From: Shewanella litorisediminis
GTDB lineage: Bacteria; Pseudomonadota; Gammaproteobacteria; Enterobacterales; Shewanellaceae
Reading direction: 5' to 3'
Assembly (NCBI RefSeq): GCF_016834455.1
Contig: NZ_CP069213.1
Location: 496,501 to 560,500 of the forward strand
DNA: 64,000 nucleotides
In this document: positions 51,772 to 62,038 of the stretch, one piece after another
How the letters are laid out: every line of letters begins with the position of its first letter
Position numbering within the stretch: position 1 is the stretch's first letter
The notes under the pieces: generated by a model
The model's input: the letters and a program-made list of their open reading frames with translations, nothing else
Told to the model about the DNA's origin: nothing
Database searches by the model: none
Translations under genes and position numbers: made by a program

Positions 51772-53703
51772 TTAGTCTTCCTTTGGACGACGTGGCTTGC
51801 TGGCCGGCTTTTTGTCGAAGCTCTTGCGCTCGCCGAATTTACGATCACCACCGCGGTCGCCACGGTCACCGCCGCGATCGTTGAACTTGCGCTCACCGCG
51901 CTCAGGGCGATCGCCGGATGGCTTGCGTGGACGCTTGGGGACAGGCCCGTTGCTTACCGGGATTTCGTCGCTGCCATCGTTGCTCACTTCGCGGATGTTC
52001 AGTGGTTTGCCACATACGCGCACTTTTTTCAGGTGCTGCAGCACTTCTTTTGGCATGCCGTCTGGCAGGTCAACTGTGGTCACTGCATCGTACAGTTGGA
52101 TCTGGCCGATGTAGCGGCTGTCGATGTTGGCTTCGTTGGCGATGGCGCCGACGATGTTGCCCACACCCACGTTATGGTCGCGACCCACATCGATGAGATA
52201 ACGCTTCATGCTGATGTCAGGGTTGTCCTTGAGGGTATCGGCACTGCCGAAGTTGCCCGGCAAAGGACGTGAGTCACGGCGACGCTCGTTACGGTCGCTG
52301 CGATCACCGCGATCACCGCGCTCGGCGCGATCATTCTGGCCACGGCCGGTGCGCTCGTCGAAGTTATCACGCTGACGCTCGTGCATAGGATTCAGTTGCA
52401 GTGGACGCTCCAGCTGCACCTGATGCAGCAGGGCGGCGGCCAGTTGCTCGGTATCTACTTCCAGCTGCTGACACAAAGAGGCAACGGCGCCCTTCATAAA
52501 GTCCAGGTGCTCGTTGGCGAGGATGCCGGCAACCTGCTCACCCAGGCGAGACAGACGACGTTCGGCCACTGACTCAGGGCTTGGGACCTTCATCGGAGAG
52601 ATGCGGCTGTTGGTGGCGCGCTCGATGGTGCGCAGCATGCGCATTTCACGGCTGGTCACAAACAGGATTGCCATACCGGTACGACCCGCGCGGCCGGTAC
52701 GACCAATACGGTGTACGTAAGCTTCGGTATCGTAAGGAATATCGTAGTTAACTACGTGGCCGATACGCTCAACGTCCAGACCACGGGCGGCCACGTCGGT
52801 GGCGATCAGAATATCCAGCTTGCCGGATTTGAGCTGATCAACCGCACGCTCACGGGCCTGCTGGTTCATATCACCATGCAGCGGTGATGCGGCGTAACCA
52901 CGGGCTTCCAGCTTTTCAGCCAGTTCCATACAAGAGTTACGGGTACGTACGAAGATGATGATACCTTCAGTGTTTTCCACTTCCAGTACCCGCACCAACG
53001 CCTCGAGTTTGTTGTGCTGGGAAACCTGCACAAAACGCTGCTCGATGGAGTCCACTGTGGTGTGGCTCGCGGCGATGCTGATGTTGACCGGATTGCTCAG
53101 GTGCTTATTGGCAACGCGCTTGATTTGCTCTGGCATGGTGGCAGAGAACAGCGCCAGCTGACGGCTCTCAGGAGTGTGCTCGAGGATCCACTCGATATCG
53201 TCGATAAAGCCCATTTTCAGCATTTCATCGGCTTCATCCAGCACCAGGGCTTTCAGAGAGTCGAGCTTCAGGGTGCCACGACGCATATGGTCCATCACAC
53301 GGCCTGGGGTACCCACAACCACCTGTGGACCACGGCGCAGTGCCTGGAGCTGCTGATACATGCTCTGGCCACCGTAAATAGGCAGTACGTGGAAACCTTT
53401 CATGTGCTTGGCATAGCTGGTGAAAGCTTCGGCAACCTGTACCGCCAGTTCGCGGGTAGGGGCCAGCACCAGAATTTGTGGAGCATTCAGATCGGCATCG
53501 ACACTGCACAAGAGTGGCAGGGCGAAGGCACCGGTTTTACCGGTACCTGTTTGTGCCTGACCCAGAATGTCCTGGCCGGACATCAGAGGTTGAATACTGG
53601 CGGCTTGGATGGGCGTAGGGGTTTCATAACCCAGCTCGTCGAGGGCACGCAAAACAGACTCGGTCAGACCGAGTTCGCGGAAAGTCTTTTCATTGGATGA
53701 CAT
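51772..53703 (-). CDS. deaD: DEAD-box RNA helicase DeaD/CsdA
   Basis: This 643-residue protein has the helicase core: Q motif, AQTGTGKT (Walker A), LDEADEM (DEAD), SAT, and HRIGRTGRAGR (motif VI). A DbpA-type RNA-binding domain lies at about residues 495-575, then an RGG/RGD-rich basic tail with repeats of RGDRGG. CsdA unwinds rRNA and mRNA structures, assembles the 50S subunit and is cold-induced in E. coli. The start ATG at 53703 is preceded by a leader of up to 200 bases, common for cold-shock genes, but I see no cold box. Confidence 0.93.
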   Translation of the reverse strand: MSSNEKTFRELGLTESVLRALDELGYETPTPIQAASIQPLMSGQDILGQAQTGTGKTGAFALPLLCSVDADLNAPQILVLAPTRELAVQVAEAFTSYAKHMKGFHVLPIYGGQSMYQQLQALRRGPQVVVGTPGRVMDHMRRGTLKLDSLKALVLDEADEMLKMGFIDDIEWILEHTPESRQLALFSATMPEQIKRVANKHLSNPVNISIAASHTTVDSIEQRFVQVSQHNKLEALVRVLEVENTEGIIIFVRTRNSCMELAEKLEARGYAASPLHGDMNQQARERAVDQLKSGKLDILIATDVAARGLDVERIGHVVNYDIPYDTEAYVHRIGRTGRAGRTGMAILFVTSREMRMLRTIERATNSRISPMKVPSPESVAERRLSRLGEQVAGILANEHLDFMKGAVASLCQQLEVDTEQLAAALLHQVQLERPLQLNPMHERQRDNFDERTGRGQNDRAERGDRGDRSDRNERRRDSRPLPGNFGSADTLKDNPDISMKRYLIDVGRDHNVGVGNIVGAIANEANIDSRYIGQIQLYDAVTTVDLPDGMPKEVLQHLKKVRVCGKPLNIREVSNDGSDEIPVSNGPVPKRPRKPSGDRPERGERKFNDRGGDRGDRGGDRKFGERKSFDKKPASKPRRPKED

Positions 53704-53905
53704 GGATAACGCCTTAGGGTGCGCGTGATTGCGCGTGTTGATTCACTGGACAGACCAGAAAACCAACCCCGTGTCGATTTCCCGTTCCGAATCCGAAAAC
53801 GCCAGAGTATAGCAGCCTTTACTGATTTTGACCAAGAAAATATCCATTTTGACGATTTTGACCCTTTTTCGGCGCCAAATGGGCAAAATAACAAAAGATT
53901 AACTT

Positions 53906-54955
53906 TTAGCCCTGAGGGGGCTTGGGTTCCAGGCGTGTCCAGAGTAAGGGGTACACGGCTTCTATGGTGGCTGCCAGGAAGTTGAAGTCCAGTTTATCCG
54001 GGGTATCGTCCACTGTGTGGTACTGAGGGTGGGGAGGCACACCAAAATACAACCAGGGCACGCCGCTTTTATGGAAAGGGTAATGATCTGAGGCTTTGAG
54101 ATAATTCACTCTCATGGCACTGCCATCCCGCTCTAAGCGGGAATGACTGAGGCGGGCGCAGAGGCCGTTACTCTCCACCAGCGCCCTGAGTTCATCGGCA
54201 TTGGCAAAGTTTCGGCTGCCTTCCATATAGATGGCATATGGGCGGCCGGGATGGCCGACCATGTCCAGATTCAGTGCCAGTTCGGGCACTATGCCAAGCT
54301 CGCCAAGCCGGGTCGCCAGCGCCTGACTACCATAAAGCCCGGGCTCTTCGGCATCTGTGGCCACAAAAAGCAGGTTAAGGTCTGCCGGGCGCTCCGGGTC
54401 ACTTGCTGCCTGTTTTGCCAGTGCCAGCAGTGCGGCCACGCCGGAGGCATTGTCGTCGGCGCCGGCAAAGTGTCTTGAGCCACTTTTACCCAGATGATCG
54501 TAATGGGCCAGCACCAGGCGCCAGCGTGTGCTGGCACGGGTTGCCGGCAGCAGGCCTATTACATTGGTTCCCCGCTGCTGGCTGAAGAGTTTTTCTACGC
54601 TGAAAGGGTGAAAGAAGGGATGGCTATTCTGTGCTGACTGCTCAAGGCTGTCCTGCGCAGGTTGCTCAAGGATGCCCGGTGCCATGGGCGAAAAGTCTGC
54701 CGTTACAGGCTGCAGGCCAGATGCTGCAAAACGCGCTGCCAGATACTGACGGGTGAGCAAGGCCCCTTCGGTGCCGGTCTTGCGCCCGGCGAGGGGCGCA
54801 GATGCCAGATAGGTTACATCTTCCTGCACTGCAGCAAGAGTCACCCAGTCAACACTCAGATCGCGCCTGCATTGGGGCGTGGTAGCGCAGCCTGACAGCC
54901 AGCTTGCCAACAGGGCTGCTCCCAATGCCTGATACCCAAGACGTCCCTGTCCCAT
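53906..54955 (-). CDS. M28 family metallopeptidase, lipoprotein
   Basis: This 349-residue protein has a lipobox ending at C23 (SWLSGC), so it is probably membrane-anchored. Zinc ligands of the M28 fold are seen: LAHYDHLG, GADDNASGVAALL, ATDAEEPGL, LNLDMVG and YHTVDDTPDK. These enzymes are aminopeptidases. ATG is 11 bases after the uvrA stop, and AGAGG lies in that gap, so it is probably in the same transcript as uvrA. The exact substrate is unknown. Confidence 0.88.
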   Translation of the reverse strand: MGQGRLGYQALGAALLASWLSGCATTPQCRRDLSVDWVTLAAVQEDVTYLASAPLAGRKTGTEGALLTRQYLAARFAASGLQPVTADFSPMAPGILEQPAQDSLEQSAQNSHPFFHPFSVEKLFSQQRGTNVIGLLPATRASTRWRLVLAHYDHLGKSGSRHFAGADDNASGVAALLALAKQAASDPERPADLNLLFVATDAEEPGLYGSQALATRLGELGIVPELALNLDMVGHPGRPYAIYMEGSRNFANADELRALVESNGLCARLSHSRLERDGSAMRVNYLKASDHYPFHKSGVPWLYFGVPPHPQYHTVDDTPDKLDFNFLAATIEAVYPLLWTRLEPKPPQG

Positions 54956-54966
54956 GGTGAATGCCT

Positions 54967-57795
54967 CTAGCGTTGCAGCAGCGGCTTTAAGAAGCGCGCG
55001 GTATGGGATGTGGGATGCTCGGCCACCTCTTCTGGTGTGCCGGCCACCAAAATGGTACCGCCGCCCGAGCCGCCTTCGGGACCCAAATCCACAATCCAGT
55101 CGGCAGTCTTGATGACATCCAGATTGTGCTCAATCACCACTATGGTGTTGCCATGGGACTTGAGGCGGTGCAGTACGTCCAGCAGCAGCTGAATATCGGC
55201 AAAGTGCAGCCCCGTTGTCGGCTCATCGAGAATATACAGGGTTTTGCCCGTGTCGCGTTTCGACAGCTCCTTGGCCAGTTTCACCCGCTGGGCTTCACCG
55301 CCCGACAGGGTGGTGGCGCTTTGGCCGAGACGAATATAGGACAGGCCCACGTCCATCAGGGTTTGCAGCTTGCGGGCAATGGCGGGCACGGCATCGAAAA
55401 ATTCCCGTGCGTCTTCCACCGTCATCTGCAGCACTTCGTGGATATTCTTGCCCTTGTATTTCACTTCCAGGGTTTCGCGGTTATAGCGCTTGCCCTTACA
55501 GGAATCACATGGCACATACACGTCCGGCAGGAAGTGCATCTCTACCTTGATAAGCCCATCGCCCTGACAGGCCTCGCAGCGGCCGCCCTTCACGTTAAAG
55601 GAGAAGCGCCCCACCTGATAACCCCGCGAACGGGACTCCTGGGTGCCGGCAAAGAGCTCCCGGATAGGGGTGAAGATGCCTGTATAGGTGGCGGGGTTGG
55701 AACGCGGCGTACGACCGATGGGGCTCTGGTCGATATCCACCACCTTGTCGCACTGCTCAAGCCCAGTGATGCTGGTGTAAGGCGCGGGTTCATCCACCGT
55801 GGCACCATTGAGTGCCTTGTGGGCAATCTTGAAGAAGGTGTCGTTAATCAGCGTGGATTTACCCGAGCCGGACACACCCGTGATACAGGTAAAGAGGCCA
55901 ACTGGAATGCTGAGGTCAACATTCTTGAGATTGTTGCCTCGCGCGCCCTTAAGCTCGATAAGCTGTTCTGGGTTGATGGGGGTGCGGCCACCCTCCACCT
56001 GGATTTTGCGCTTGCCGGAAATGTACTGGCCCGTGACCGAGTGCTCGCAGGCGGTAATGGCAGCCAAATCGCCGTCGCAAATCACCTCGCCGCCGTGGAC
56101 ACCGGCACCCGGGCCAATGTCGATAATATGGTCGGCCATGCGAATCGCGTCTTCATCGTGCTCTACCACAATCACGGTATTGCCGAGATCCCGCAGGTGA
56201 GTCAGGGTATTGAGCAGCCGTTCGTTGTCACGCTGGTGCAGGCCAATACTGGGCTCGTCCAGTACGTACATCACCCCAACGAGACCGGCACCTATCTGGC
56301 TTGCAAGGCGAATACGCTGGGCTTCGCCACCGGAGAGTGTCTCAGCGGAGCGAGCCAGGCTGAGGTAGTTCAGGCCCACGTTGACCAAAAAGCCGAGGCG
56401 ATCGCGCACTTCTTTCAGGATTTTCTCGGCGATTTGCGCCTTTTGACCTTCAAACTCCAGCTTGTTGAAGTAATCCATGGCCTCGCCGATGGACCAGTGA
56501 GTCAGGGTCGGCAGGTTAAGATCTTCAATAAACACATGGCGGGCTTCTTCACGCAGGCGCGAGCCGCCACAGCTGCTACAGGCCTGATTGCTGATGTACT
56601 TGGCCAGTTCCTCTCGCACCGTGTTGGACTCGGTCTCGCGGTAGCGTCTGTCCATGTTGTTGAGAATACCTTCGAAGGGGTGCTTGCGTACCACCACATC
56701 GCCACGATCGTTCACATAGCGGAAGGCCACTTCTTCCTTGCCAGAGCCGAAGAGCACAATCTTTTGCACCTTGGCATTGAGTTCGCTGAAGGGGGCTTCC
56801 ACATCGAACTCATAATGCTCCGCCAGTGACTTGAGCATTTGGAAGTAATAGAAGTTACGTCTGTCCCAGCCACGAATGGCGCCGCCCGCCAGTGACAGCT
56901 CGCCGGAGACGATGACCCGCTCAGGGTCGAAAAACTGCTGTACCCCCAGGCCATCACAGGTTTGGCAGGCGCCGGCAGGGTTGTTAAAGGAGAAAATCCG
57001 TGGCTCAAGCTCGGCCATGGAATAGCCGCAGTGGGGGCAGGCGAAGTTGGCCGAGAATATCAGCTCCTCACTTGAGCCTTCTTCCATGCTGGCCACCACG
57101 GCGATGCCGCCGGACAGCTCCAGCGTGGTTTCAAAGGATTCTGCCAGGCGCTGCTGCATGTCGTCTTTGACCTTGAAGCGATCCACCACCACTTCGATGG
57201 TGTGCTTCACATGCAGGTCCAGGGTTGGTGGATCGGACAGATCGCATACCTCGCCATCGATACGGGCGCGGATATAGCCCTGGGCCGAGAGGCTGTCGAG
57301 GAGCTTAACGTGCTCACCCTTACGGGCCTTGACCACGGGCGCCAGCAGCATCAGCTTTTCACCCTCGGGGCGTTCCAGCACCTTGTCCACCATCTGGCTC
57401 ACGGTTTGGGCCGCCAGCGGCTGGCCGTGGGTTGGGCAGCGCGGCTCGCCCACCCGGGCAAACAGCAGACGCAAATAATCGTACACCTCGGTAATGGTCC
57501 CCACGGTGGATCGTGGGTTATGGGAGGTGGACTTCTGCTCGATGGAAATCGCCGGGCTGAGGCCCTCGATATGGTCCACATCGGGCTTTTCCATCAGGCT
57601 CAAAAATTGGCGGGCATAGGCAGATAGGGACTCCACATAGCGGCGCTGACCTTCGGCGTAAAGGGTATCAAAGGCCAGTGAAGACTTGCCTGAACCCGAG
57701 AGACCTGTGATAACAATCAGCTTGTCTCTGGGGATTGTCAGGTTGATATTCTTGAGGTTGTGGGTGCGGGCCCCGCGGATTTCAATCTTGTCCAT
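54967..57795 (-). CDS. uvrA: Excinuclease ABC subunit A
   Basis: This 942-residue UvrA has two ABC domains: Walker A at [14 protein letters not shown] (about 31-44) and [14 protein letters not shown] (about 641), two LSGGEAQR signatures and two zinc knuckles ([21 protein letters not shown] and [16 protein letters not shown]). It recognises DNA damage with UvrB in nucleotide excision repair. The M28 peptidase gene follows at once. The divergent gene is an MFS transporter, with ssb downstream of it, as in many Shewanella. Confidence 0.97.
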   Translation of the reverse strand: MDKIEIRGARTHNLKNINLTIPRDKLIVITGLSGSGKSSLAFDTLYAEGQRRYVESLSAYARQFLSLMEKPDVDHIEGLSPAISIEQKSTSHNPRSTVGTITEVYDYLRLLFARVGEPRCPTHGQPLAAQTVSQMVDKVLERPEGEKLMLLAPVVKARKGEHVKLLDSLSAQGYIRARIDGEVCDLSDPPTLDLHVKHTIEVVVDRFKVKDDMQQRLAESFETTLELSGGIAVVASMEEGSSEELIFSANFACPHCGYSMAELEPRIFSFNNPAGACQTCDGLGVQQFFDPERVIVSGELSLAGGAIRGWDRRNFYYFQMLKSLAEHYEFDVEAPFSELNAKVQKIVLFGSGKEEVAFRYVNDRGDVVVRKHPFEGILNNMDRRYRETESNTVREELAKYISNQACSSCGGSRLREEARHVFIEDLNLPTLTHWSIGEAMDYFNKLEFEGQKAQIAEKILKEVRDRLGFLVNVGLNYLSLARSAETLSGGEAQRIRLASQIGAGLVGVMYVLDEPSIGLHQRDNERLLNTLTHLRDLGNTVIVVEHDEDAIRMADHIIDIGPGAGVHGGEVICDGDLAAITACEHSVTGQYISGKRKIQVEGGRTPINPEQLIELKGARGNNLKNVDLSIPVGLFTCITGVSGSGKSTLINDTFFKIAHKALNGATVDEPAPYTSITGLEQCDKVVDIDQSPIGRTPRSNPATYTGIFTPIRELFAGTQESRSRGYQVGRFSFNVKGGRCEACQGDGLIKVEMHFLPDVYVPCDSCKGKRYNRETLEVKYKGKNIHEVLQMTVEDAREFFDAVPAIARKLQTLMDVGLSYIRLGQSATTLSGGEAQRVKLAKELSKRDTGKTLYILDEPTTGLHFADIQLLLDVLHRLKSHGNTIVVIEHNLDVIKTADWIVDLGPEGGSGGGTILVAGTPEEVAEHPTSHTARFLKPLLQR

Positions 57796-58051
57796 CTGCC
57801 ACTTCTAACGCCGGAAAAAAGACCATCAGTATCGCATAATTTGCGCCTGAAACTACAGCCACACCAAACTCTGCTGCCAGAGGATTTGGGTGTGAGCAGC
57901 AATACCCCTTTGCCAGCGGCGTGGATCAAATTTACAATCGTGACAATTTTCATCTCCGGTATCCCAATCGCCGGATCGCCAACTTGGGGGAGTGTGGCCG
58001 CTGTGCTACCATTCGCGCCCCCGGTGCATTCTTGAATCAAGGTTTTCAGTC

Positions 58052-59419
58052 ATGGCTAACAGCGGTCTTTCGGCCACCGAGAAAAAAGTCGCCTTTTCAC
58101 TGGCCAGCGTATTCGGCCTGCGGATGATGGGTCTGTTTATGATCATGCCGGTGTTTGCCCTTTACGGCCAACACTTGGACGGTTTTTCGCCCCTGTGGGT
58201 GGGTATTGCCATTGGCGCCTATGGTTTGACCCAGGCGCTGCTGCAAATCCCCATGGGCATTTTGTCGGATAAATTTGGCCGTAAGCCAATCATCCTTATC
58301 GGTTTGCTGGTGTTTGCCCTCGGCAGTTTGGTGGCCGCCACGGCCGACAGCATCTATGGGGTGGTATTTGGCCGTGCGCTGCAGGGCATGGGCGCCATTG
58401 CCGCCGCCGTGCTGGCGCTGGCCGCCGATCTGACCCGTGACGAACAGCGCACCAAGGTCATGGCCATTATTGGCATGTGTATTGGGTTTTCTTTTGCGCT
58501 GTCCTTGTTGGTGGGCCCTGTGGTGGCGCAGCATATGGGGCTGTCGGGCCTGTTTTTTATGACCGCAGGCCTGGCGCTTTTGGGAATGGCGATAGTGCAG
58601 CTGCTGGTACCAAACCCGGTGCATCAGGCACCCAAGGGCGATACCCTGGCGGCGCCTGCCAAGCTGATGCGGATGCTGAAAGATCCGCAGCTGTTTCGTC
58701 TCGATGCGGGCATCTTTATATTGCATCTGGTGCTGACGGCGGTGTTTGTGGCGCTGCCGCTGGATTTGGTGGACGCAGGTCTTGCCAAAGAACAGCACTG
58801 GATGCTGTACTTCCCGGCCTTTATCGGTGCCTTCTTTTTGATGGTGCCGCTGATTATCATCGGCGTGAAACGTAAGAACACCAAGGGCATGTTCCAGGTG
58901 GCTCTGGTCATCATGATGCTGTCACTCGCCGTGATGGCACTCTTTGCCGACAACCTCTGGTTGTTGGCTTTCGCCGTGCTGCTGTTTTTTACCGGTTTTA
59001 ACTACCTTGAAGCCTCGTTGCCCAGCCTGATTGCCAAGTTTTGCCCCGTGGGCGAAAAGGGCTCGGCCATGGGGGTTTACTCCACCAGTCAGTTCCTCGG
59101 AGCCTTCTGCGGTGGGCTGCTGGGTGGCGGCGCCTTCCAGTTGCTGGGTGCGGCGGGCGTGTTCGTGGTGGCGCTGGGTTTGATGGCGCTGTGGCTGATG
59201 CTGACCCTGGGCATGAAGAACCCTGTGCTGCTCAAGAGCTACACCCTTGAGGCGCAGGTGGAAGGCCGTGAACAGGCCCGTGAGATGGCCAGCAGGCTGT
59301 CGCAATTGGCCGGTGTGGCCGAAGCCATTGTGGTGCTTGAAGAAAAAGTTGCTTACCTCAAAGTGGATGAGCAATTCGATTTAAGAGAAGCCAGAGCTGT
59401 GTTAGGCTCTGCAAATTAA
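58052..59419 (+). CDS. yajR: MFS transporter YajR-like
   Basis: ATG 58052 is preferred; a longer frame without a site starts at 57992. The 455-residue protein has 12 membrane segments, the MFS motif A GILSDKFGRKPI and a C-terminal soluble domain (about 385-455), as YajR of E. coli does (YAM domain). The transported compound is unknown. It is divergent from uvrA, and ssb follows after 35 bases. Confidence 0.88.
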   Translation: MANSGLSATEKKVAFSLASVFGLRMMGLFMIMPVFALYGQHLDGFSPLWVGIAIGAYGLTQALLQIPMGILSDKFGRKPIILIGLLVFALGSLVAATADSIYGVVFGRALQGMGAIAAAVLALAADLTRDEQRTKVMAIIGMCIGFSFALSLLVGPVVAQHMGLSGLFFMTAGLALLGMAIVQLLVPNPVHQAPKGDTLAAPAKLMRMLKDPQLFRLDAGIFILHLVLTAVFVALPLDLVDAGLAKEQHWMLYFPAFIGAFFLMVPLIIIGVKRKNTKGMFQVALVIMMLSLAVMALFADNLWLLAFAVLLFFTGFNYLEASLPSLIAKFCPVGEKGSAMGVYSTSQFLGAFCGGLLGGGAFQLLGAAGVFVVALGLMALWLMLTLGMKNPVLLKSYTLEAQVEGREQAREMASRLSQLAGVAEAIVVLEEKVAYLKVDEQFDLREARAVLGSAN

Positions 59420-59454
59420 CTCTGTTATATACGCAAAATTTCGGGAGAGATTGA

Positions 59455-60153
59455 ATGGCCAGTCGTGGTGTGAATAAAGTGATCCTGGTAGGTAACCTGG
59501 GGCAAGACCCTGAGGTGCGCTACATGCCCAACGGCAATGCGGTAGCCAATATCACGGTCGCCACCAGCGAGTCCTGGAAGGACAACCAAGGTCAACAGCA
59601 GGAGCGTACCGAATGGCACCGTGTGGTGATGTTTGGCAAGCTGGCTGAAATCGCCGGTGAGTACCTGCGCAAGGGCTCTCAGGTTTACCTGGAAGGCAAG
59701 CTGCAAACCCGTAAGTGGAAAGATCAGAGTGGTCAGGACAGATACACCACTGAAATCGTAGTGGATCAGAGCGGCAGCATGCAGATGCTCGGCGGTCGCA
59801 GTCAGGGTCAGGGCCAGGGCGCGCCTGCGGCTGGTCAGGGTGGTCAGCCTCAGGGGGGGTACAGTGCACCTGCCCAAAACCAATATGCCCCAGCCCCTCA
59901 GGCCGCTCAGCCAAGCTACAGCGCGCCAGCTCAGCAGCCTCAGCAAGCAGCGTATCAGCCGCCACAACAGGCTCAGGGTGGTTATGGCCAGCAGGCGCCA
60001 CAGCAGCAGGGCGGTTATCAGAGCAAACCTCAGCCGGCTGCTCCCGCTTACCAGCCACAACAGGCACCACAGCAGCGTCCAGCGCCTCAGCCACAGCAGC
60101 AGAACTACACGCCTGATCTCGATGACGGCTGGGACGACGATATCCCGTTCTAG
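59455..60153 (+). CDS. ssb: Single-stranded DNA-binding protein
   Basis: This 232-residue protein has an OB-fold at residues 1-110 ([20 protein letters not shown]), a Gln/Pro/Ala/Gly-rich linker of about 110 residues and the conserved acidic tip DGWDDDIPF, which binds partner proteins. SSB coats single-stranded DNA in replication and repair. ATG follows CGGGAGAG. The linker is longer than E. coli's. A terminator follows. Confidence 0.97.
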   Translation: MASRGVNKVILVGNLGQDPEVRYMPNGNAVANITVATSESWKDNQGQQQERTEWHRVVMFGKLAEIAGEYLRKGSQVYLEGKLQTRKWKDQSGQDRYTTEIVVDQSGSMQMLGGRSQGQGQGAPAAGQGGQPQGGYSAPAQNQYAPAPQAAQPSYSAPAQQPQQAAYQPPQQAQGGYGQQAPQQQGGYQSKPQPAAPAYQPQQAPQQRPAPQPQQQNYTPDLDDGWDDDIPF

Positions 60154-60190
60154 GATTTACCTTAGAGACGTTTTGGTAACGTATGATCTT

Positions 60191-60216
60191 AAAGCCCGCA
60201 TTTTGCGGGCTTTTTG
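60191..60216 (+). terminator. Intrinsic terminator after ssb
   Basis: AAAGCCCGCA pairs with TGCGGGCTTT around TTT, followed by TTTTGC. Confidence 0.88.
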
Positions 60217-60433
60217 CTATCTGGCTGCTTGTGACCTCCTCCCTGCACAACCCACTGCGCGAAGAATGGGCGCCTGATGTCTCTTGGCGCAAATCTGCAG
60301 AGTTGAAGTGCTCCTTTGCTCAGTGCGAGAAGGCTCTGTCTGGCGGGATGTCGCTCCCTTTGATGGTCCTGCCGCTGTCTTTATGACTGTCAGGGCGGTA
60401 ACATGCCGGGCAAAGACGATAGGGGACAAGTTG

Positions 60434-61120
60434 ATGAACACAAGAACCAACGCAGATAAGCGTGGCTTCAGCGGTGCGCAGGTATTACTCATTATTTTGG
60501 CGGTGATTCTGCTGACCGCAGTGGCGAGTTTTTTGATTATCCGTACCTATATTTTCCCAAGCCCATTTACCCCGGTGACCCTGAGCGCCAAAGAGGAAAA
60601 GCAGCTTGATGCCAAGCTGGACACCCTTGGTTGGGATATTCAACGCTCATCAAACAGCGCGCGGCAAGGTGCAGACAACCGGGGAAGCTCGGACTTGACT
60701 CCCGAACCCTACCGGGAACGGGATGGCGATCGGCAGGTGACCTTCAGCGAAAAAGAGGTCAATGCCATGATTGGTCGCAGCCCGGAGTTTGCCGAGCGAT
60801 TGGCGATAGATTTTTCAGACAATCTGGCCAGTGCCAAGCTGTTGGTTCCGATCCCCAGAGACTTTCCCATCATGGCCGGCGAAACCCTGAGAGTGAATGC
60901 CGGGCTGGATATTCATCTGGATCAGCGTCGCCGCCCTGTGGTGGCACTGGTCGGGGTGAGCCTGATGGGCGTACCCCTTCCTAATGCCTGGCTTGGCAAT
61001 ATGAAACAGGTGAATCTGGTGAGTGAGTTTGGCGACAGTGGTTTTTGGAATGCCTTTGCCGATGGGGTTGAAGACGTACAAATCCGTGAGGGTGAGCTGT
61101 ATATCAGGCTCAGGCCTTGA
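60434..61120 (+). CDS. Single-span membrane protein, unknown
   Basis: ATG 60434 follows AGGGGAC. The 228-residue product has a charged N-terminus, one membrane segment (LLIILAVILLTAVASFLIIRTYIF, at about residues 20-43) and a periplasmic or cytosolic domain with DFPIMAGETLRVNAGLDI. I do not recognise a family. It is a single gene after the ssb terminator. The longer frame starting at 60284 has no ribosome site. Confidence 0.75.
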   Translation: MNTRTNADKRGFSGAQVLLIILAVILLTAVASFLIIRTYIFPSPFTPVTLSAKEEKQLDAKLDTLGWDIQRSSNSARQGADNRGSSDLTPEPYRERDGDRQVTFSEKEVNAMIGRSPEFAERLAIDFSDNLASAKLLVPIPRDFPIMAGETLRVNAGLDIHLDQRRRPVVALVGVSLMGVPLPNAWLGNMKQVNLVSEFGDSGFWNAFADGVEDVQIREGELYIRLRP

Positions 61121-61359
61121 ACCTGAGTCGCTGGCGCTGCTGCGTTGGCAACTACAGGGCTGAGCGTACGAGTAGCCACGGCTTACTTAAACCTGGCTAC
61201 CAGGATAACTATTGTTTCAATCACCCTCAGTGAACCGTGCTCGGCGTCACACAGCATGTTTGTGTCCAAGGTATTGGCACGCATTGATAAACTTTATTTC
61301 CATGTCCGATTTACCCTCCCAAATGAGACTGGCACACTGGGGAAAATACCCAACCGGTT

Positions 61360-61839
61360 ATGCCCATGACTCCAGCGATTAAACAGGCCGAAAAGGCCGG
61401 GATCCCCTTTGAAGTGCTTGAATATGAGCATGATAGCCGCGCTCCGTCCTACGGTATGGAAGCCGCCGATAAACTGGGGCTTGCGCCCGAATTGGTCTTT
61501 AAAACCCTGATGGTGGCGCTGGACGAAAAGTCTGCCCCTATAGCGGTGGCACTGGTTCCGGTGGCGCAGCAACTGAACCTCAAACTGGCTGCCAAAGCCT
61601 TGGGACAAAAGAAGTTGGTGATGGCAAACCCTGCTGCGGCCGAGCGCTCCAGTGGTTACCTGGTAGGGGGGATAAGCCCTTTGGGGCAGAAAAAGCCCCT
61701 GCCAACACTCATAGATGCCAGTGCCGAGTCTTTGAAGCAGATGCATGTGAGCGCTGGTCGAAGGGGGCTTGAGATCGCCATCGCGCCCCCCAGTTTGGCC
61801 GGGCTTTGCCGGGGGGTTTTTGTCGCAATAGCTGGCTAA
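61360..61839 (+). CDS. ybaK: Cys-tRNA(Pro) deacylase YbaK
   Basis: This 159-residue YbaK/EbsC protein removes cysteine mischarged on tRNA(Pro) and tRNA(Cys). Motifs include GLAPELVFKTLM and the glycine-rich GGISPLGQKK near residue 108. The start could be ATG 61360 or ATG 61366. It stands alone with about 240 bases of non-coding sequence upstream. Confidence 0.93.
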   Translation: MPMTPAIKQAEKAGIPFEVLEYEHDSRAPSYGMEAADKLGLAPELVFKTLMVALDEKSAPIAVALVPVAQQLNLKLAAKALGQKKLVMANPAAAERSSGYLVGGISPLGQKKPLPTLIDASAESLKQMHVSAGRRGLEIAIAPPSLAGLCRGVFVAIAG

Positions 61840-62038
61840 TAATGTGCTGAATTTGTTTTAAATATCTGTATTTAAATGAATATTTATATATGGTTTGACT
61901 GGTGCTTTTTGTTTGTTGCAAATGTGCAGCAGATCAATAAACAGGCACTCGATAGCGACTTTCTTTGCACTGAATCAAATTAATACAGTCGTTAAAAGGT
62001 CAAAATCATGCGCATCAATTGGCCAACAAGAATGAAAA

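Noticed and set aside
57796..58051. Possible LexA (SOS) box between uvrA and the MFS gene
   Set aside because: I looked for CTGT-N8-ACAG. Only half-sites or wrongly spaced copies are present, and a similar partial site near 59426 before ssb also fails.
59820..60110. Gln/Pro-rich repeats in ssb
   Set aside because: This is the normal disordered linker of SSB, longer than usual but not a distinct element.
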